64,000 nucleotides of DNA. Origin: Sagittula sp. P11. Its GTDB lineage: Bacteria > Pseudomonadota > Alphaproteobacteria > Rhodobacterales > Rhodobacteraceae. This document shows, piece by piece, positions 44,957-59,584 of this stretch (the stretch's first letter is position 1; the number at the start of each line of letters is the position of its first letter). The DNA is taken from positions 2,170,001-2,234,000 of the forward strand of contig NZ_CP021913.1 in NCBI RefSeq assembly GCF_002814095.1, read 5' to 3'. Below the pieces are notes generated by a model. The model had not been told where the DNA came from. It did not search any database and was given only the letters and a program-made list of their open reading frames with translations. A program made the translations under genes and the position numbers.

Positions 44957-45109
44957 GAATGATTCCCTGAAGTTTGGCAGCCCTGCCCTCCCACAGACAG
45001 GTGGGCCAACTATTCCGGGGGGTATCATCATTTGGCCATAGTTAACTGAAAGTAAGGGTCTGCCACCGACCCGGTTTTTCCTGGGGTGTGGCGCAGCGGG
45101 TACGGGTTC

Positions 45110-45967
45110 GTGCGTAAGAGTGACAACACATATGCGATGCGGGCGGCGGTGATCGTCCCGGCCAGCAACGAGGCGGCGCTGATCGGCGGCTGCCTTTCGG
45201 CGCTTGTCGCGTCGGAGTGGCCCGGCCCGGATGGCGTGGAGGTCATCGTGGTGGCCAACGGCTGTACCGACGACACGGCAGAGCGGGCGCGGGACCATGC
45301 CGGGGCCTTTGCCGCGAAGGAGTGGCGGCTGACGGTGCTGGAGCTGGCGGAGGGCGGCAAGCTGGGCGCGCTGAACGCCGGTGACGCCGTGGTGTCGGCG
45401 CCGGTGCGGATCTACCTCGACGCCGATGTAACGGTCGGGCCGGGGGTGATCCGGCAGGTCGTCGAGGCGCTGGAGGTCGACGCCCCGCGCTATGCCAGCG
45501 GCCGGGTGGAGATCGCGGCGGAGGGCGCGGTGTCGCGCGCCTACGCCCGGATCTGGCGGCAGGTGCCTTTCATGGCGGCAGGTGTGCCGGGATGTGGTCT
45601 GTTCGCGGTCAATGCCGCGGGCCGCGCGCGCTGGGGGGCCTTTCCCGACATCATTTCCGATGACACCTTCGTGCGGCTGAACTTTACTCCGGAAGAGCGG
45701 GTGCGGGTCGACGCTGCCTACCGCTGGCCAATCGCCGAGGGTTTTTCCCGGCTCGTGCGTGTAAGACGCAGGCAGGATGCCGGTGTCGAGGAGATCGGGC
45801 GTATGTACCCGCATTTGCTGAAGAACGAGGACAAGGCGCCGCTGGGGGCGGGCGCGAAGCTGCGGATGGCGCTGCGCGATCCGCTGGGCTTCGGCGTCTA
45901 CTCCGGTGTCGCGCTGGCGGTGAAGGCCACCCGCGGGCGGCAGAGCGGCTGGAGTCGCGGGCGATGA
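45110..45967 (+). CDS. Glycosyltransferase family 2
   Basis: A GT-A fold transferase of about 285 residues. VIVPASNEAALIGGCLSALV begins the nucleotide-binding domain. IYLDADVTVGPGVI carries the DxD-type metal motif, and FPDIISDDTFVRLNF contains the catalytic acidic residues. Weakly hydrophobic C-terminal sequence may anchor it to the membrane. The start is uncertain: GTG 45110, ATG 45137 and GTG 45086 are all in frame and none has a strong ribosome-binding site. Its stop overlaps the flippase start by 4 bases, so the pair is one operon. It is divergent from the GT4 gene and probably acts on the same lipid-linked sugar. Confidence 0.85.
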   Translation: MRKSDNTYAMRAAVIVPASNEAALIGGCLSALVASEWPGPDGVEVIVVANGCTDDTAERARDHAGAFAAKEWRLTVLELAEGGKLGALNAGDAVVSAPVRIYLDADVTVGPGVIRQVVEALEVDAPRYASGRVEIAAEGAVSRAYARIWRQVPFMAAGVPGCGLFAVNAAGRARWGAFPDIISDDTFVRLNFTPEERVRVDAAYRWPIAEGFSRLVRVRRRQDAGVEEIGRMYPHLLKNEDKAPLGAGAKLRMALRDPLGFGVYSGVALAVKATRGRQSGWSRGR

Positions 45968-47319
45968 TCGCGCTGTCGAGGCTGCGCGGCGGGTCGCTGG
46001 GTGCGCGGGTGATGCGGTCCTCGCTGCTGACGGTGGGGGGCTTCGGCTTCAGCCAGATGGTGCGGCTGGCGTCGAACCTGATCCTGACGCGGCTGCTGTT
46101 CCCCGAGGCCTTCGGCCTGATGGCGCTGGTGATGGTCTTTTTGATGGGCCTGCACCAGTTCAGCGACGTGGGCGTGGTGCCCGCGATCATGCAGTCGAAG
46201 CGCGGCGACGACAGGGATTTCCTCGATACGGCGTGGACCATGCAGGTGGTGCGCGGCTTCGGCCTGTGGGTGGTGGCCTGCGCGCTGGCCTGGCCCGCCG
46301 CGCAGTTCTTCGGGGCGCCGCAACTGGCGCACATGCTGCCGGTGGCGGCGCTGACGCTGGTGATCGACGGGTTCAGGCCGACCAAGATGGTCACGGCGAA
46401 CCGCCACCTGATGCTGGAGCGGGTGACGCTTCTGGACATGGTCACGCAGCTGTCGGGCGTGGTGGCCGCGATCCTGCTGGCGTGGTGGTGGGGCAGCGTC
46501 TGGGCGCTGGTCGCCTCGGCGCTGGTCGGGTCCTGCGTGCAGCTTTACCTCAACACCCGCTTCCTGCCCGGCGTGCGCGACCGCCTGCGCTGGGACCAGA
46601 GCGCCGCGCAGGAGCTCATCTCGTTCGGCAAATGGGTCTTCCTCGCCACCGTGTGCGGGTTCTTCTACAATCAGGCCGACAAGATCCTGATGGGGAAATT
46701 CCTGCCGCTCGACGTGTTCGGCGTCTACAACATCGGGTTCTTCTGGGCGTCCTTCCCGCTGATGCTGGGCTACATGGTGACGCAGAAGATCCTGATCCCG
46801 ATCTACCGGGAGGCCCCCCCGCGCGCGAGCGCCCGCAACTTTGCCAAGCTGCGCAAGATGCGGGTGATCGTGACGAGCCTGCTGATGGTCTTTGTCGGCA
46901 TCTTCTCGGTACTGGGTGTGTGGCTGGTGGGAATGTTGTACGATGACCGTTACGCGGCGGCGGGGGCGGTGGCCGTGGTGCTGGCCTGCGCGCAGATGCC
47001 GTTGCTGATCGTGATGACCTACGACCAGGCGGCGCTGGCGGCGGGCGACTCGCGGCGGTTCTTCTACCTCGCGCTGACGCGCGCCGTGCTGATCTGGATC
47101 GGCCTGATCGTGGGCGTCTGGGAGCACGGCCTTCTGGGGGCGCTGATCGGCATGGGCGTGGCCTACCTGGCTGCCTACCCGGCGGTGGTCTGGCTGGCCG
47201 TGCGCATGGGCGCCTGGGACGCCGCGCATGACGTGGGTTTCGCATTGGTTGCAGTATGTTTAACATCGCTCGCATTGTGGGTGAATTGGGGCGCAATTGT
47301 GGCATTGGCGGCCATGTGA
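45964..47319 (+). CDS. Lipid-linked oligosaccharide flippase (Wzx/WzxC-like)
   Basis: A 451-residue integral membrane protein with about 12-14 hydrophobic segments. The N-terminal region SSLLTVGGFGFSQMVRLASN followed by LILTRLLFPEAFGLMALVMV is the polysaccharide-biosynthesis (MOP superfamily) start, and FGKWVFLATVCGFFYNQADK with ILMGKFLPLDVFGVYNIGFF marks the second half. It would flip an undecaprenyl-linked sugar, or another lipid-linked product, across the inner membrane. It follows GT2 with a 4-base overlap and precedes the PKS by 184 bases. A role in exporting the PKS/NRPS product is possible but less likely than polysaccharide export. Confidence 0.88.
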   Translation: MIALSRLRGGSLGARVMRSSLLTVGGFGFSQMVRLASNLILTRLLFPEAFGLMALVMVFLMGLHQFSDVGVVPAIMQSKRGDDRDFLDTAWTMQVVRGFGLWVVACALAWPAAQFFGAPQLAHMLPVAALTLVIDGFRPTKMVTANRHLMLERVTLLDMVTQLSGVVAAILLAWWWGSVWALVASALVGSCVQLYLNTRFLPGVRDRLRWDQSAAQELISFGKWVFLATVCGFFYNQADKILMGKFLPLDVFGVYNIGFFWASFPLMLGYMVTQKILIPIYREAPPRASARNFAKLRKMRVIVTSLLMVFVGIFSVLGVWLVGMLYDDRYAAAGAVAVVLACAQMPLLIVMTYDQAALAAGDSRRFFYLALTRAVLIWIGLIVGVWEHGLLGALIGMGVAYLAAYPAVVWLAVRMGAWDAAHDVGFALVAVCLTSLALWVNWGAIVALAAM

Positions 47320-47411
47320 CCCCACCCCTTCGGATAGGTCGATTATCAGTACGACCTGCCGCGATTCAAATCAGGGTGCCGCATTGTGCAGCACCCGGAG
47401 ACAAGGCCCCG

Positions 47412-47429
47412 GCAAATAAGACCATTTGC
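47412..47429. promoter_or_regulatory. 18-bp inverted repeat upstream of the PKS gene
   Basis: GCAAATAAGACCATTTGC is a perfect 6-bp inverted repeat with a 6-base spacer, 75 bases upstream of the PKS start. A near copy (GCAAATCGCCTAGATTGC) occurs at 60381-60398 upstream of the Wzz-like gene, and a third dyad of the same size at 60423-60440. It is a candidate operator for a dimeric regulator. Confidence 0.5.
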
Positions 47430-47503
47430 GGGGGATTACCTAAAAATCGCCGTATTCACCCCGCATTTACCATTCAGGGTGGTGGCGTAGTGAGGGGCAT
47501 GGT

Positions 47504-50500
47504 GTGTTGGGCATGACGGACGCTTACGGCGAGAACGACATCGCAATTGTCGGGATGGCGGCGCATCTTCCGGGTGCGGCGGATATCGACGCCTACTGGC
47601 GCAACCTGCGCGACGGGGTGTCCTCCATCCGGCGCCTTTCCGAAGAAGAGCTGCGCGAGGCGGGCGAAGATCCCGGCCTGATGCGCCACCGCGACTACGT
47701 CCCCTTCGCCGCGCCGCTCGACGGGTTCGAGATGTTCGACGCGGATTTCTACGGGCTGTCGCCCAAGGACGCGGGCGTGATGGACCCGCAGCACCGCCAG
47801 TTCCTCGAATGCGCATGGGAGGCGCTGGAGACCGCGGGCCACGTGCCCGAAGGCTTCGACGGCCGGATCGGCGTCTTTGCCGGCTGCGGAATGGGGTCGT
47901 ATTTCTATTTCAACGTCTGTTCGAACCCGGACCTCGTGGACAGCACGGGGATGTTCCTGCTGCGGCACACCGGGAACGACAAGGACTTCATGACGACGCG
48001 CCTGTCGCACATCCTGAACCTGAAGGGCCCTTCGGTGAACCTTCAGACGGCGTGTTCGACCTCGCTCGTGGCGGTGCACTACGGGGTGCAGGCGCTGCTG
48101 AACGGCGAATGCGACATGGTGCTTGCGGGCGGCGTGACGATCGAGCTGCCGCAGAACCGCGGATACCTTTACAAGGAGAACGAGATCCTCAGCCCGGACG
48201 GCGCCTGCCACGCCTTCGACCACCGCGCGCAGGGCACGGTGTTCGGGTCCGGCGCGGGGGTCGTGGTGCTGCGCCGCATGGCCGACGCGGTGGCCGACGG
48301 CGATCACATCTGGGCGGTCATCAAGGGCACGGCGGTCAACAACGACGGTTCGGCCAAGGCGGGCTACCTCGCCCCTTCGGTGGAAGGGCAGGCAGAGGCC
48401 ATCGCCGAGGCGCAGGCCGTGGCGGGCGTCACCTCGGACACGGTGGATTACGTGGAATGCCACGGCACCGGCACCTACCTGGGCGACCCCATCGAGGTCG
48501 CCGCGCTGACGGAGGCCTTCCGCGAGACATCGGAGGCGGTGGGCCATTGCCGCATCGGGTCGGTCAAGACCAACATCGGGCACCTCGACACGGCGGCGGG
48601 CGTCGCCTCGCTGGTGAAGGCGTCGCTGGCGCTGCATCACCGGCAGATGCCGCCCTCGCTGGGCTTCGAGGCGCCGAACCCGGCCATCGGGTTCGAGGGC
48701 TCGCCCTTCGTGGTGAACGACCGGCTGACCGCCTGGGAGCGCGGGGCGCATCCGCGCCGCGCCGGGGTGAACTCGCTTGGCGTGGGCGGGACCAACGCGC
48801 ACGTCGTGCTGGAAGAGGCGCCGGAGATCGCCAGCGAAGAGAGCGACTGGCCGTTCCAGATCCTGACCGTTTCGGGCCGGTCGAAGGCCGCGCTCGAGGA
48901 CAACGCGGCGCGGCTGGCGGCGCATCTGCGGGCCCATCCCGAGCAGAAGCTGGCGGACGTGGCCTATACGCTGCGCGAAGGCCGCCGGGCCTTCGAAAAG
49001 CGCATGGTGGTGGTCGCCGAGAGCCACGAACAGGCGGCGCGCTACCTCGACGGCGACGCGCGGCGGCGGCACCTGCACGAGGCGCTGGAACGGCCCGAGG
49101 TGGTCTTCATGTTCCCCGGCGGCGGTGCGCAATACGCGGGCATGGCGCGCGATCTGTACGAGACGGAGCCGGTCTTTGCGGAGTGGATGGACCGCGGGCT
49201 GGAGCATCTGGCGGGGCTTGAGGCGGAGGCCGCGGGTGGTCTGGCGGCCGAGAAGGCGCAGACGCTGAAGGCGCTGTGGCTGCCGGAGACGGCAGAGGAC
49301 GTGGCGGCGGCGGATAGGGCGCTGCTGCGCCCTTCGGTCCAGCTTCCGCTGATAATGATCACCGAATACGCGCTGGCGCAGATGTGGATGGGCTGGGGCG
49401 TCACGCCGGTGGCGCTGACCGGCCATTCCATGGGCGAGAACACGGCGGCCTGCCTTGCAGGCGTGATGTCCTTCGAGGCCTGCATCGGCCTCGTGCACTT
49501 GCGCGGACGGCTGTTCGACACGGTGGAGCCGGGCGGGATGCTGTCGGTCGCGCTGTCGGCGGATGCGCTGCGGCCCATGCTGGGCGACGCGCTGGATCTT
49601 GCGGTGGTGAACGGCCCGGGGCTGTCGGTCGCCTCCGGCCCGGTGGCGGCGCTGGAGGACCTGCGCGCGCGGCTGGAGCGCGAGGGCATCGACTGCCAGC
49701 GCATCGGCATCGACGTGGCGGCGCACAGCCGGATGCTGGAGCCGATCCTTGCGGAGTTCGGGGCATACCTGCGGGGGCTGGAGCTGCGCGCCCCGGTGCT
49801 GCCGCTGACCTCCAACGTGACGGGCGCGCGGATGACCGACGCGCAGGCCACGGACCCGGACTACTGGGTGTCCCACCTGCGCAGCACGGTGCTGTTCGGC
49901 GACTGCATCGGCGCGGTCGCGGGCGAGGGGCGCGTGTTCCTCGAGGTCGGGCCGGGCAAGGCGCTTTCCTCGCTGGCGCGGCAGCATCCGTCGGTCGCGG
50001 CGCAAGCGGTTCTGTCGAGCCTCCGGCACCGGGACGAGGACGTGCCCGACGACCGTTTCATGTTCGAGGTGCTGGGGCGGCTGGCCGCGCTGGGCGTCGA
50101 AATCGACTGGGGCCAGGTCTGGGGCGAGGCGCGGCGCAAGCGCGTGGTGCTGCCGACCTACGCCTTCCAGCGGCAGAGCTATTTCATCGCGCCGGGCACG
50201 GCGCGGACGCAGGGCTCCACCTACCTGATGCGCAGCGACGAGATCGAGAGCTGGGGCTGGAAACCGGTCTGGCGCCCGCGCGCGGCAGAGGTCGAGGTCG
50301 ACGTGGCGCACGGGCTCAAGGACGCGGAGCGGCAGGTCTGGCTGGTGTTCCGCGACGAGGCGGGCGTCGGCACGCGGGTGTCCGCCCGGCTGCGCGCCGC
50401 CGGTCACGACGTGGTCGAGGTGCGCCCCGGCGACGCCTTTGCCCGGCTGTCCGACGGCAACTACGTGCTGGCGGCGGAGCGCGGGCGCGAGGGCTATGAT

Positions 50501-53500
50501 CTGCTTGTCGCGGACCTTTCGGCGCGCGGGCTGCTGCCCACCCGCATCGCGCACCTGTGGCTTCTGACGGAGGGCGAGGGGCACCGGCCCGGGTCGTCCT
50601 TCTTCCACCGGGTGCAGGAGCAGGGTTTCTACGCGCTGCTGTTCCTTGCGCAGGCGCTGGAGGCGGAGAACACGCCGCGCCCGCTGCACCTGACGGTCGT
50701 GACCAACGGCGCGGCCCGGCTGCGGGACGAGGCGCTGCCCTACCCGGCAAAGGCCACCATCGCCGGTCCCGCGCGGGTCATGCCGAAGGAACTGTCGGGC
50801 GTCACCGTCTCTACCCTCGACGTGGTACTGCCGGTCGCCGGGGAGGTGCCGTTCTGGGCGCGCACCAAGGCCGAGGCGGCGCGGGCCGCCGCGCTGGACG
50901 TGCTCGACATGCGCGTGCTGGAGGAACTGCTGGCCGAGCCGGGCAACCGCATCGCGGCGCTGCGCGGCGACCGCCGCTACGAATGCGCGATGAAGCCGGT
51001 GGCCCTGCCGCCGGCACAGGAGGTCCCGGAGGGCGGCGTGGTGCTGATCACCGGCGGCTTCGGCGGCATCGGCCTGACGCTGGCGGGCGACCTCGCCAAG
51101 CGCGGGGCGAAGCTGGCGCTTCTGGCGCGCAAGGCCCTGCCGGAGCGGTCTGAGTGGGACGATTACCTGATGCGCCACGCCCCGCAGGACGCGGGCGCCC
51201 GGCGCATCCGGGCGGTCATGGCGCTGGAGGCGCAGGGCGCCGAGGTCATGGTGCTGGCCGGTGACGTCTGCAACGCGTCGCGGATGCGCGAGGTCCGCGC
51301 CGAGGTCGAAAAGGCCTATGGCCGGATCACCGGCATCGTGCACGGCGCGGGCGTGATCGACGACGCGCCGATGCTGGCCAAGACACCGGCCAGCGTCGAG
51401 GACGTGTTCACGCCGAAGATCCACGGCACCGACGTGCTGGGCGAGGTCTTTCCCGACGGCGATGCCGACTGGATGGTGCTGTTTGCCTCGTCCTCCACCG
51501 TGACGGCGCCGGCCGGGCAGGTGGATTACGTCGCCGCCAACGAATTCCTCAACGCCTTTGCGCAGGCGCGGTCCGGCAAGACGCGGGTCGTGGCGCTGAA
51601 CTGGGGCATCTGGAACGAGGTCGGCATGGCGGCAGAGGCCGTGGCCGCGCGCACCGGCGACCTGCCGAAACCGCCGGTGACGGATGTGGCGCTGCCGATG
51701 CTGGACACCGCCAGTTTCGACGCGCAGGGCAACCGCGTCTTCCACGCCCACTGGTCGGTGAACGACTGGTGGATCGGAGAGCACCGCACCCGCGCGGGCG
51801 ACGCGCTGCTGCCCGGCACCGGCTACCTGACGCTGGCCGCCCATGCGCTGCGCGCCCACCACGAGGATGGCGCCTTCGAAGTGCGCGACCTGAACTTCCT
51901 GCGGCCGCTGAAGGTGGCGGAGCAGGGCACGCGCGAGGTCAAGGTGCGGCTGGAGCGGACGGATTCCGGCTATGATTTCGCGGTGCTGGCGGATGTGAGC
52001 CTGAACGGGCGGCACGGCTTTGCCGCCCATGCCGAGGGGGCGCTGTCGCTGATGCCGCTTTCGCGGCCCGAGGCGCTGGACCTCGACGCGATCCGCGCGC
52101 GCTGCGTGTCGAAGCGGGACGGCGAGGGCAGCAAGATGACCGCCGCGCAGGAGGTCCATCTCGCCTTCGGCCCGCGCTGGAAGGTGCTGGACCGCACGGC
52201 GCTGGGCCGGGGCGAGGGCATCGCGGAACTGTCGCTGGGCGCCGTGGCGGAGGGCGACCGCTGCCTCCTGCACCCGGCGCTTCTGGACATCGCGACCGGC
52301 TGGGCGATGGACCTGATCGAGGGCTACCAGGCGATGCACCTCTGGGTGCCGGTGCGCTATGCCTCGGTCAAGGTGCACGCGCCGCTGCCGGACCGCATCG
52401 TGTCCTGGGTGCGCAACGCCGCCGAGAACCGCGCCGACCGCGCGGCGGCGTCCTTCGACGTGACGCTGTGCGACACGGACGGGACCGTCGTGGCGGAGAT
52501 CAAGGGGTTCACCATCCGCAAGCTGGACAGCCCGGACGCCCTGTCGGCCACGCGCCTGACCTCGGCGGAGGTGGAGTTCGACGAACCGGGCGCGACGCAG
52601 GCGCTGTCGCCGGCGGAGGAACGGCTGGCCCACAACCTGTCGCAGGGCATCCTGCCCGACGAGGGGGCAGAGGCGTTCCGCCGGGTCCTTGCCTCGGGCG
52701 AGCGGCAGGTGGTGGTGTCCTCCATGGACCTGCCGTCGCTGGTCCGGCAGGCGTCGGTGGTGGAAAGCGTGGCGAGCCAGTCCTTCGACCGGCCGCAGCT
52801 GGACAGCGATTTCGTCGCGCCGGAGGGCGAGATCGAGGTGCGGCTGGCGGGCTTCTGGCAGGACCTTCTGGGCGTGTCGAACGTCGGTGTCGAGGACAGC
52901 TTCTTCGACCTCGGGGGGCATTCGCTGATCGCGGTGCGCCTGTTCGCCATGGTCAAGAAGGCGTTCCGCGTCGACTTCCCGATCTCGGTCCTGTTCGAGG
53001 CGCCGACGATCCGCGCCTGTGCCCGCCTGATCGAGGCGGAGATCGGCCCGGTCGGCGGCGACACACCGGACGTGCAGGCCGCGCCGGTGCGGCGGTTCAA
53101 GCACCTCGTTGCCATGCATGACGGCGACGGCGGCGCGCAGCAGCCGTTCTTCCTGATCGCGGGCATGTTCGGCAACGTGCTGAACCTGCGCCACCTCGCG
53201 CATCTGCTGGGCACCGACCGGCCGTTCTATGGCGTGCAGGCGCGCGGGCTGTACGGCGGCGAGGCGCCGCACGAGACGATCGAGGAGGCGGCCCGCGACT
53301 ACATCGCCGAAATCCGGCAGGTGCAGCCGGAAGGGCCTTACATGCTGGGCGGGTTCTCGGGCGGGGGGATCACCGCCTACGAGGTCGCCCGGCAGCTCGA
53401 GGCCGACGGGCAGGCGGTGTCGCTGGTCGTCCTTCTGGACACGCCGCTGCCGCAGCGCCGTCCGCTGTCGCTGCCCGACCGGCTGATCATCCAGGGCCAC

Positions 53501-53959
53501 AAGGCGCGCGAGAAGGGGGTGTTGTATCCCTTCGTCTGGGCGCGGAACCGCATCGCCTGGGAGTTTGCCAAGCGCCGCCAGTCCGGGGTGACGGAGGAGG
53601 CGCACGGGTTCCACAACGCCGAGATCGAGGCGGCCTTCTACCGTGCGATCTCTGCATACAATGTGCATCCATGGGATGGGCGGCTGGTGCTGTACCGTCC
53701 GCCGTTGAAGGGCAAGTGGCGGGTGTCCGGCGGAAAGCTGGTCAACTCGGAACGGACCTACGTGCTGGAGGACAACGACTGGCGCACGGTGGCGCCGCAG
53801 GTGGAGGTCCACGAGGTGCCGGGCGACCACGATTCCATGGTGCTGGAGCCGAACGTGCGTGTCCTGGCGGCGCTGATGCGCGACGCCATCGAGGCGGCGG
53901 AGGCCGGGCAGCGCGGCGGCGGAGAGGTGCTCCGCTTTCCGGGGCACGCGGCGGAGTAG
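47504..53959 (+). CDS. Type I polyketide synthase, KS-AT-KR-DH-ACP-TE
   Basis: A 2151-residue single-module PKS with all active sites visible. KS (about 12-440): Cys184 in TACSTSLVA, His320 in HGTGT, His360 in NIGHL. AT (about 540-860): FPGGGAQYAG, Ser642 in GHSMGE and His741 in AAHSRML; malonyl use is the best guess. KR (about 1180-1360): GGFGGIG at 1184, Ser1329, Tyr1342, and an IDD motif suggesting B-type reduction. DH (about 1405-1690): His1427 and Asp1595 in HPALLDIATG. ACP: Ser1807 in GGHSLIA. TE: Ser1952 in GGFSGGG and His2109. The KR-before-DH order is unusual. GTG 47504 has GAGGGG 6 bases upstream; ATG 47513 is an alternative. It is cotranscribed with GT2, NRPS and probably the PPTase gene. 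Confidence 0.95.
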   Translation: MLGMTDAYGENDIAIVGMAAHLPGAADIDAYWRNLRDGVSSIRRLSEEELREAGEDPGLMRHRDYVPFAAPLDGFEMFDADFYGLSPKDAGVMDPQHRQFLECAWEALETAGHVPEGFDGRIGVFAGCGMGSYFYFNVCSNPDLVDSTGMFLLRHTGNDKDFMTTRLSHILNLKGPSVNLQTACSTSLVAVHYGVQALLNGECDMVLAGGVTIELPQNRGYLYKENEILSPDGACHAFDHRAQGTVFGSGAGVVVLRRMADAVADGDHIWAVIKGTAVNNDGSAKAGYLAPSVEGQAEAIAEAQAVAGVTSDTVDYVECHGTGTYLGDPIEVAALTEAFRETSEAVGHCRIGSVKTNIGHLDTAAGVASLVKASLALHHRQMPPSLGFEAPNPAIGFEGSPFVVNDRLTAWERGAHPRRAGVNSLGVGGTNAHVVLEEAPEIASEESDWPFQILTVSGRSKAALEDNAARLAAHLRAHPEQKLADVAYTLREGRRAFEKRMVVVAESHEQAARYLDGDARRRHLHEALERPEVVFMFPGGGAQYAGMARDLYETEPVFAEWMDRGLEHLAGLEAEAAGGLAAEKAQTLKALWLPETAEDVAAADRALLRPSVQLPLIMITEYALAQMWMGWGVTPVALTGHSMGENTAACLAGVMSFEACIGLVHLRGRLFDTVEPGGMLSVALSADALRPMLGDALDLAVVNGPGLSVASGPVAALEDLRARLEREGIDCQRIGIDVAAHSRMLEPILAEFGAYLRGLELRAPVLPLTSNVTGARMTDAQATDPDYWVSHLRSTVLFGDCIGAVAGEGRVFLEVGPGKALSSLARQHPSVAAQAVLSSLRHRDEDVPDDRFMFEVLGRLAALGVEIDWGQVWGEARRKRVVLPTYAFQRQSYFIAPGTARTQGSTYLMRSDEIESWGWKPVWRPRAAEVEVDVAHGLKDAERQVWLVFRDEAGVGTRVSARLRAAGHDVVEVRPGDAFARLSDGNYVLAAERGREGYDLLVADLSARGLLPTRIAHLWLLTEGEGHRPGSSFFHRVQEQGFYALLFLAQALEAENTPRPLHLTVVTNGAARLRDEALPYPAKATIAGPARVMPKELSGVTVSTLDVVLPVAGEVPFWARTKAEAARAAALDVLDMRVLEELLAEPGNRIAALRGDRRYECAMKPVALPPAQEVPEGGVVLITGGFGGIGLTLAGDLAKRGAKLALLARKALPERSEWDDYLMRHAPQDAGARRIRAVMALEAQGAEVMVLAGDVCNASRMREVRAEVEKAYGRITGIVHGAGVIDDAPMLAKTPASVEDVFTPKIHGTDVLGEVFPDGDADWMVLFASSSTVTAPAGQVDYVAANEFLNAFAQARSGKTRVVALNWGIWNEVGMAAEAVAARTGDLPKPPVTDVALPMLDTASFDAQGNRVFHAHWSVNDWWIGEHRTRAGDALLPGTGYLTLAAHALRAHHEDGAFEVRDLNFLRPLKVAEQGTREVKVRLERTDSGYDFAVLADVSLNGRHGFAAHAEGALSLMPLSRPEALDLDAIRARCVSKRDGEGSKMTAAQEVHLAFGPRWKVLDRTALGRGEGIAELSLGAVAEGDRCLLHPALLDIATGWAMDLIEGYQAMHLWVPVRYASVKVHAPLPDRIVSWVRNAAENRADRAAASFDVTLCDTDGTVVAEIKGFTIRKLDSPDALSATRLTSAEVEFDEPGATQALSPAEERLAHNLSQGILPDEGAEAFRRVLASGERQVVVSSMDLPSLVRQASVVESVASQSFDRPQLDSDFVAPEGEIEVRLAGFWQDLLGVSNVGVEDSFFDLGGHSLIAVRLFAMVKKAFRVDFPISVLFEAPTIRACARLIEAEIGPVGGDTPDVQAAPVRRFKHLVAMHDGDGGAQQPFFLIAGMFGNVLNLRHLAHLLGTDRPFYGVQARGLYGGEAPHETIEEAARDYIAEIRQVQPEGPYMLGGFSGGGITAYEVARQLEADGQAVSLVVLLDTPLPQRRPLSLPDRLIIQGHKAREKGVLYPFVWARNRIAWEFAKRRQSGVTEEAHGFHNAEIEAAFYRAISAYNVHPWDGRLVLYRPPLKGKWRVSGGKLVNSERTYVLEDNDWRTVAPQVEVHEVPGDHDSMVLEPNVRVLAALMRDAIEAAEAGQRGGGEVLRFPGHAAE

Positions 53960-53962
53960 GTC

Positions 53963-54938
53963 ATGGCGCGTGTGCTGGTCGTATCGCTGAACTACCGGAC
54001 CCCGGAGATGACCCTGCGCTCGCTGCGCGCGGCGCTGGGCGCGCTGGACGGTGTCGAGGCCGACGTGGTCTGCGTCGACAACGACAGCGGCGACGGGTCT
54101 TTCGAGGCGATCCGGGACGCGGTGGAGGCCGAGGGGCTGGCCGTGCGCGTGATCCAGTCGGGCCACAACGGCGGCTTCGGCGCGGGCAACAACGTTGGCA
54201 TCGCGGCGCGGATGGCGGACGGGTCGGCGCCCGACTACGTCTACCTGCTGAACTCCGACGCCTTTCCCGCACCCGGTGCGATTGCCGCGCTGGTCCGCCA
54301 CATGGAGGCGCATCCGGACACAGGCATCACCGGGTCGCGCATCGTGGGCGAGGACGGGGAACCGCACTGGACCGCCTTCCGCTTCCCCTCTGTCGCGTCG
54401 GAGCTGGAGGGCGCGGCGCGCCTCGGGCCGATCTCGCGGATGCTGGAGGCGCACAGGGTGCCGCTGGGCGTGCCCGAGGCGACGCGCCCCGTCGACTGGC
54501 TGGCGGGGGCCTCGATGATGATCCGGCAAAGCCTGCTGGACCGCATCGGCGGCTTTGACGAGACCTTCTTCCTCTACTTCGAGGAGACCGACCTGTGCCT
54601 GCGCGCGGCGCGTGCCGGGCACGGTACACATTATGTATGCGAAAGCGAAGTGATGCACATCGGCTCTGTCTCGACGGGGATGCGCCGGTGGCAGCGGGTG
54701 CCGGGCTTCTGGCTGGACAGCCGCTGGCACTACTTCTCGAAGAACCACGGGCGGGCCTATGCCATGGCCGCGACCGCCGCGCATGTGGCCGGCGGCCTGC
54801 TGTGGCGGCTGAGGGTGCTGTTGCAGAAGAAGCCGCCCGCCGATCCCGCGCATTTCCTGCGCGATCTCGTGAAACACGACCTGAATGCCATGCTGCGCCC
54901 GCTTCCGGCGGCAGCCGGCCCGCAACGGAGGGAAGACC

Positions 54939-54952
<14 letters not shown>
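53963..54952 (+). CDS. Glycosyltransferase family 2 (rhamnosyltransferase-like) between PKS and NRPS
   Basis: A 329-residue GT2 enzyme. VSLNYRTPEMTLRSLRAAL at the N terminus, the VDNDSGDGS motif, GHNGGFGAGNNVGI and YLLNSDAFPAPGAI (DxD-like) are the WbbL/rhamnosyltransferase pattern. FDETFFLYFEETDLCLRA carries the catalytic acidic cluster. It starts 3 bases after the PKS stop, and its end overlaps the NRPS start by 14 bases, so it is translated with both. The tight coupling suggests it glycosylates the PKS/NRPS product, or an acceptor that carries it. A role in the neighbouring polysaccharide is the alternative. Confidence 0.9.
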
Positions 54953-59462
<4,510 letters not shown>

Positions 59463-59483
59463 CCTGTGCCGCCCTCGCCCTGC

Positions 59484-59511
59484 CTTCATCTTGGCCGAAA
59501 TACCTCCGGGG
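59484..59511 (-). repeat. Intergenic repeat, copy 2 (inverted relative to 32824)
   Basis: On the minus strand this reads GGTATTTCGGCCAAGATGAA, as in copy 1 at 32824-32851, with nearly the same G/C flank. It lies in the gap between the NRPS and the PPTase gene and directly precedes the hairpin at 59515-59535. Confidence 0.6.
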
Positions 59512-59514
59512 GGT

Positions 59515-59535
59515 CCGGGGGGCGGCGCCCCCCGG
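59515..59535 (+). terminator. G/C-rich hairpin between NRPS and PPTase genes
   Basis: CCGGGGGGC pairs with GCCCCCCGG around a 3-base GGC loop, 52 bases after the NRPS stop. No T-run follows. It may attenuate, terminate or stabilise the PKS-GT2-NRPS message, which would lower PPTase expression relative to the synthases. Confidence 0.4.
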
Positions 59536-59584
59536 CGGGTCGGGCCGCGTCAGCGGTCCGAAACCCCGTGGAAAGCATGTCGAG

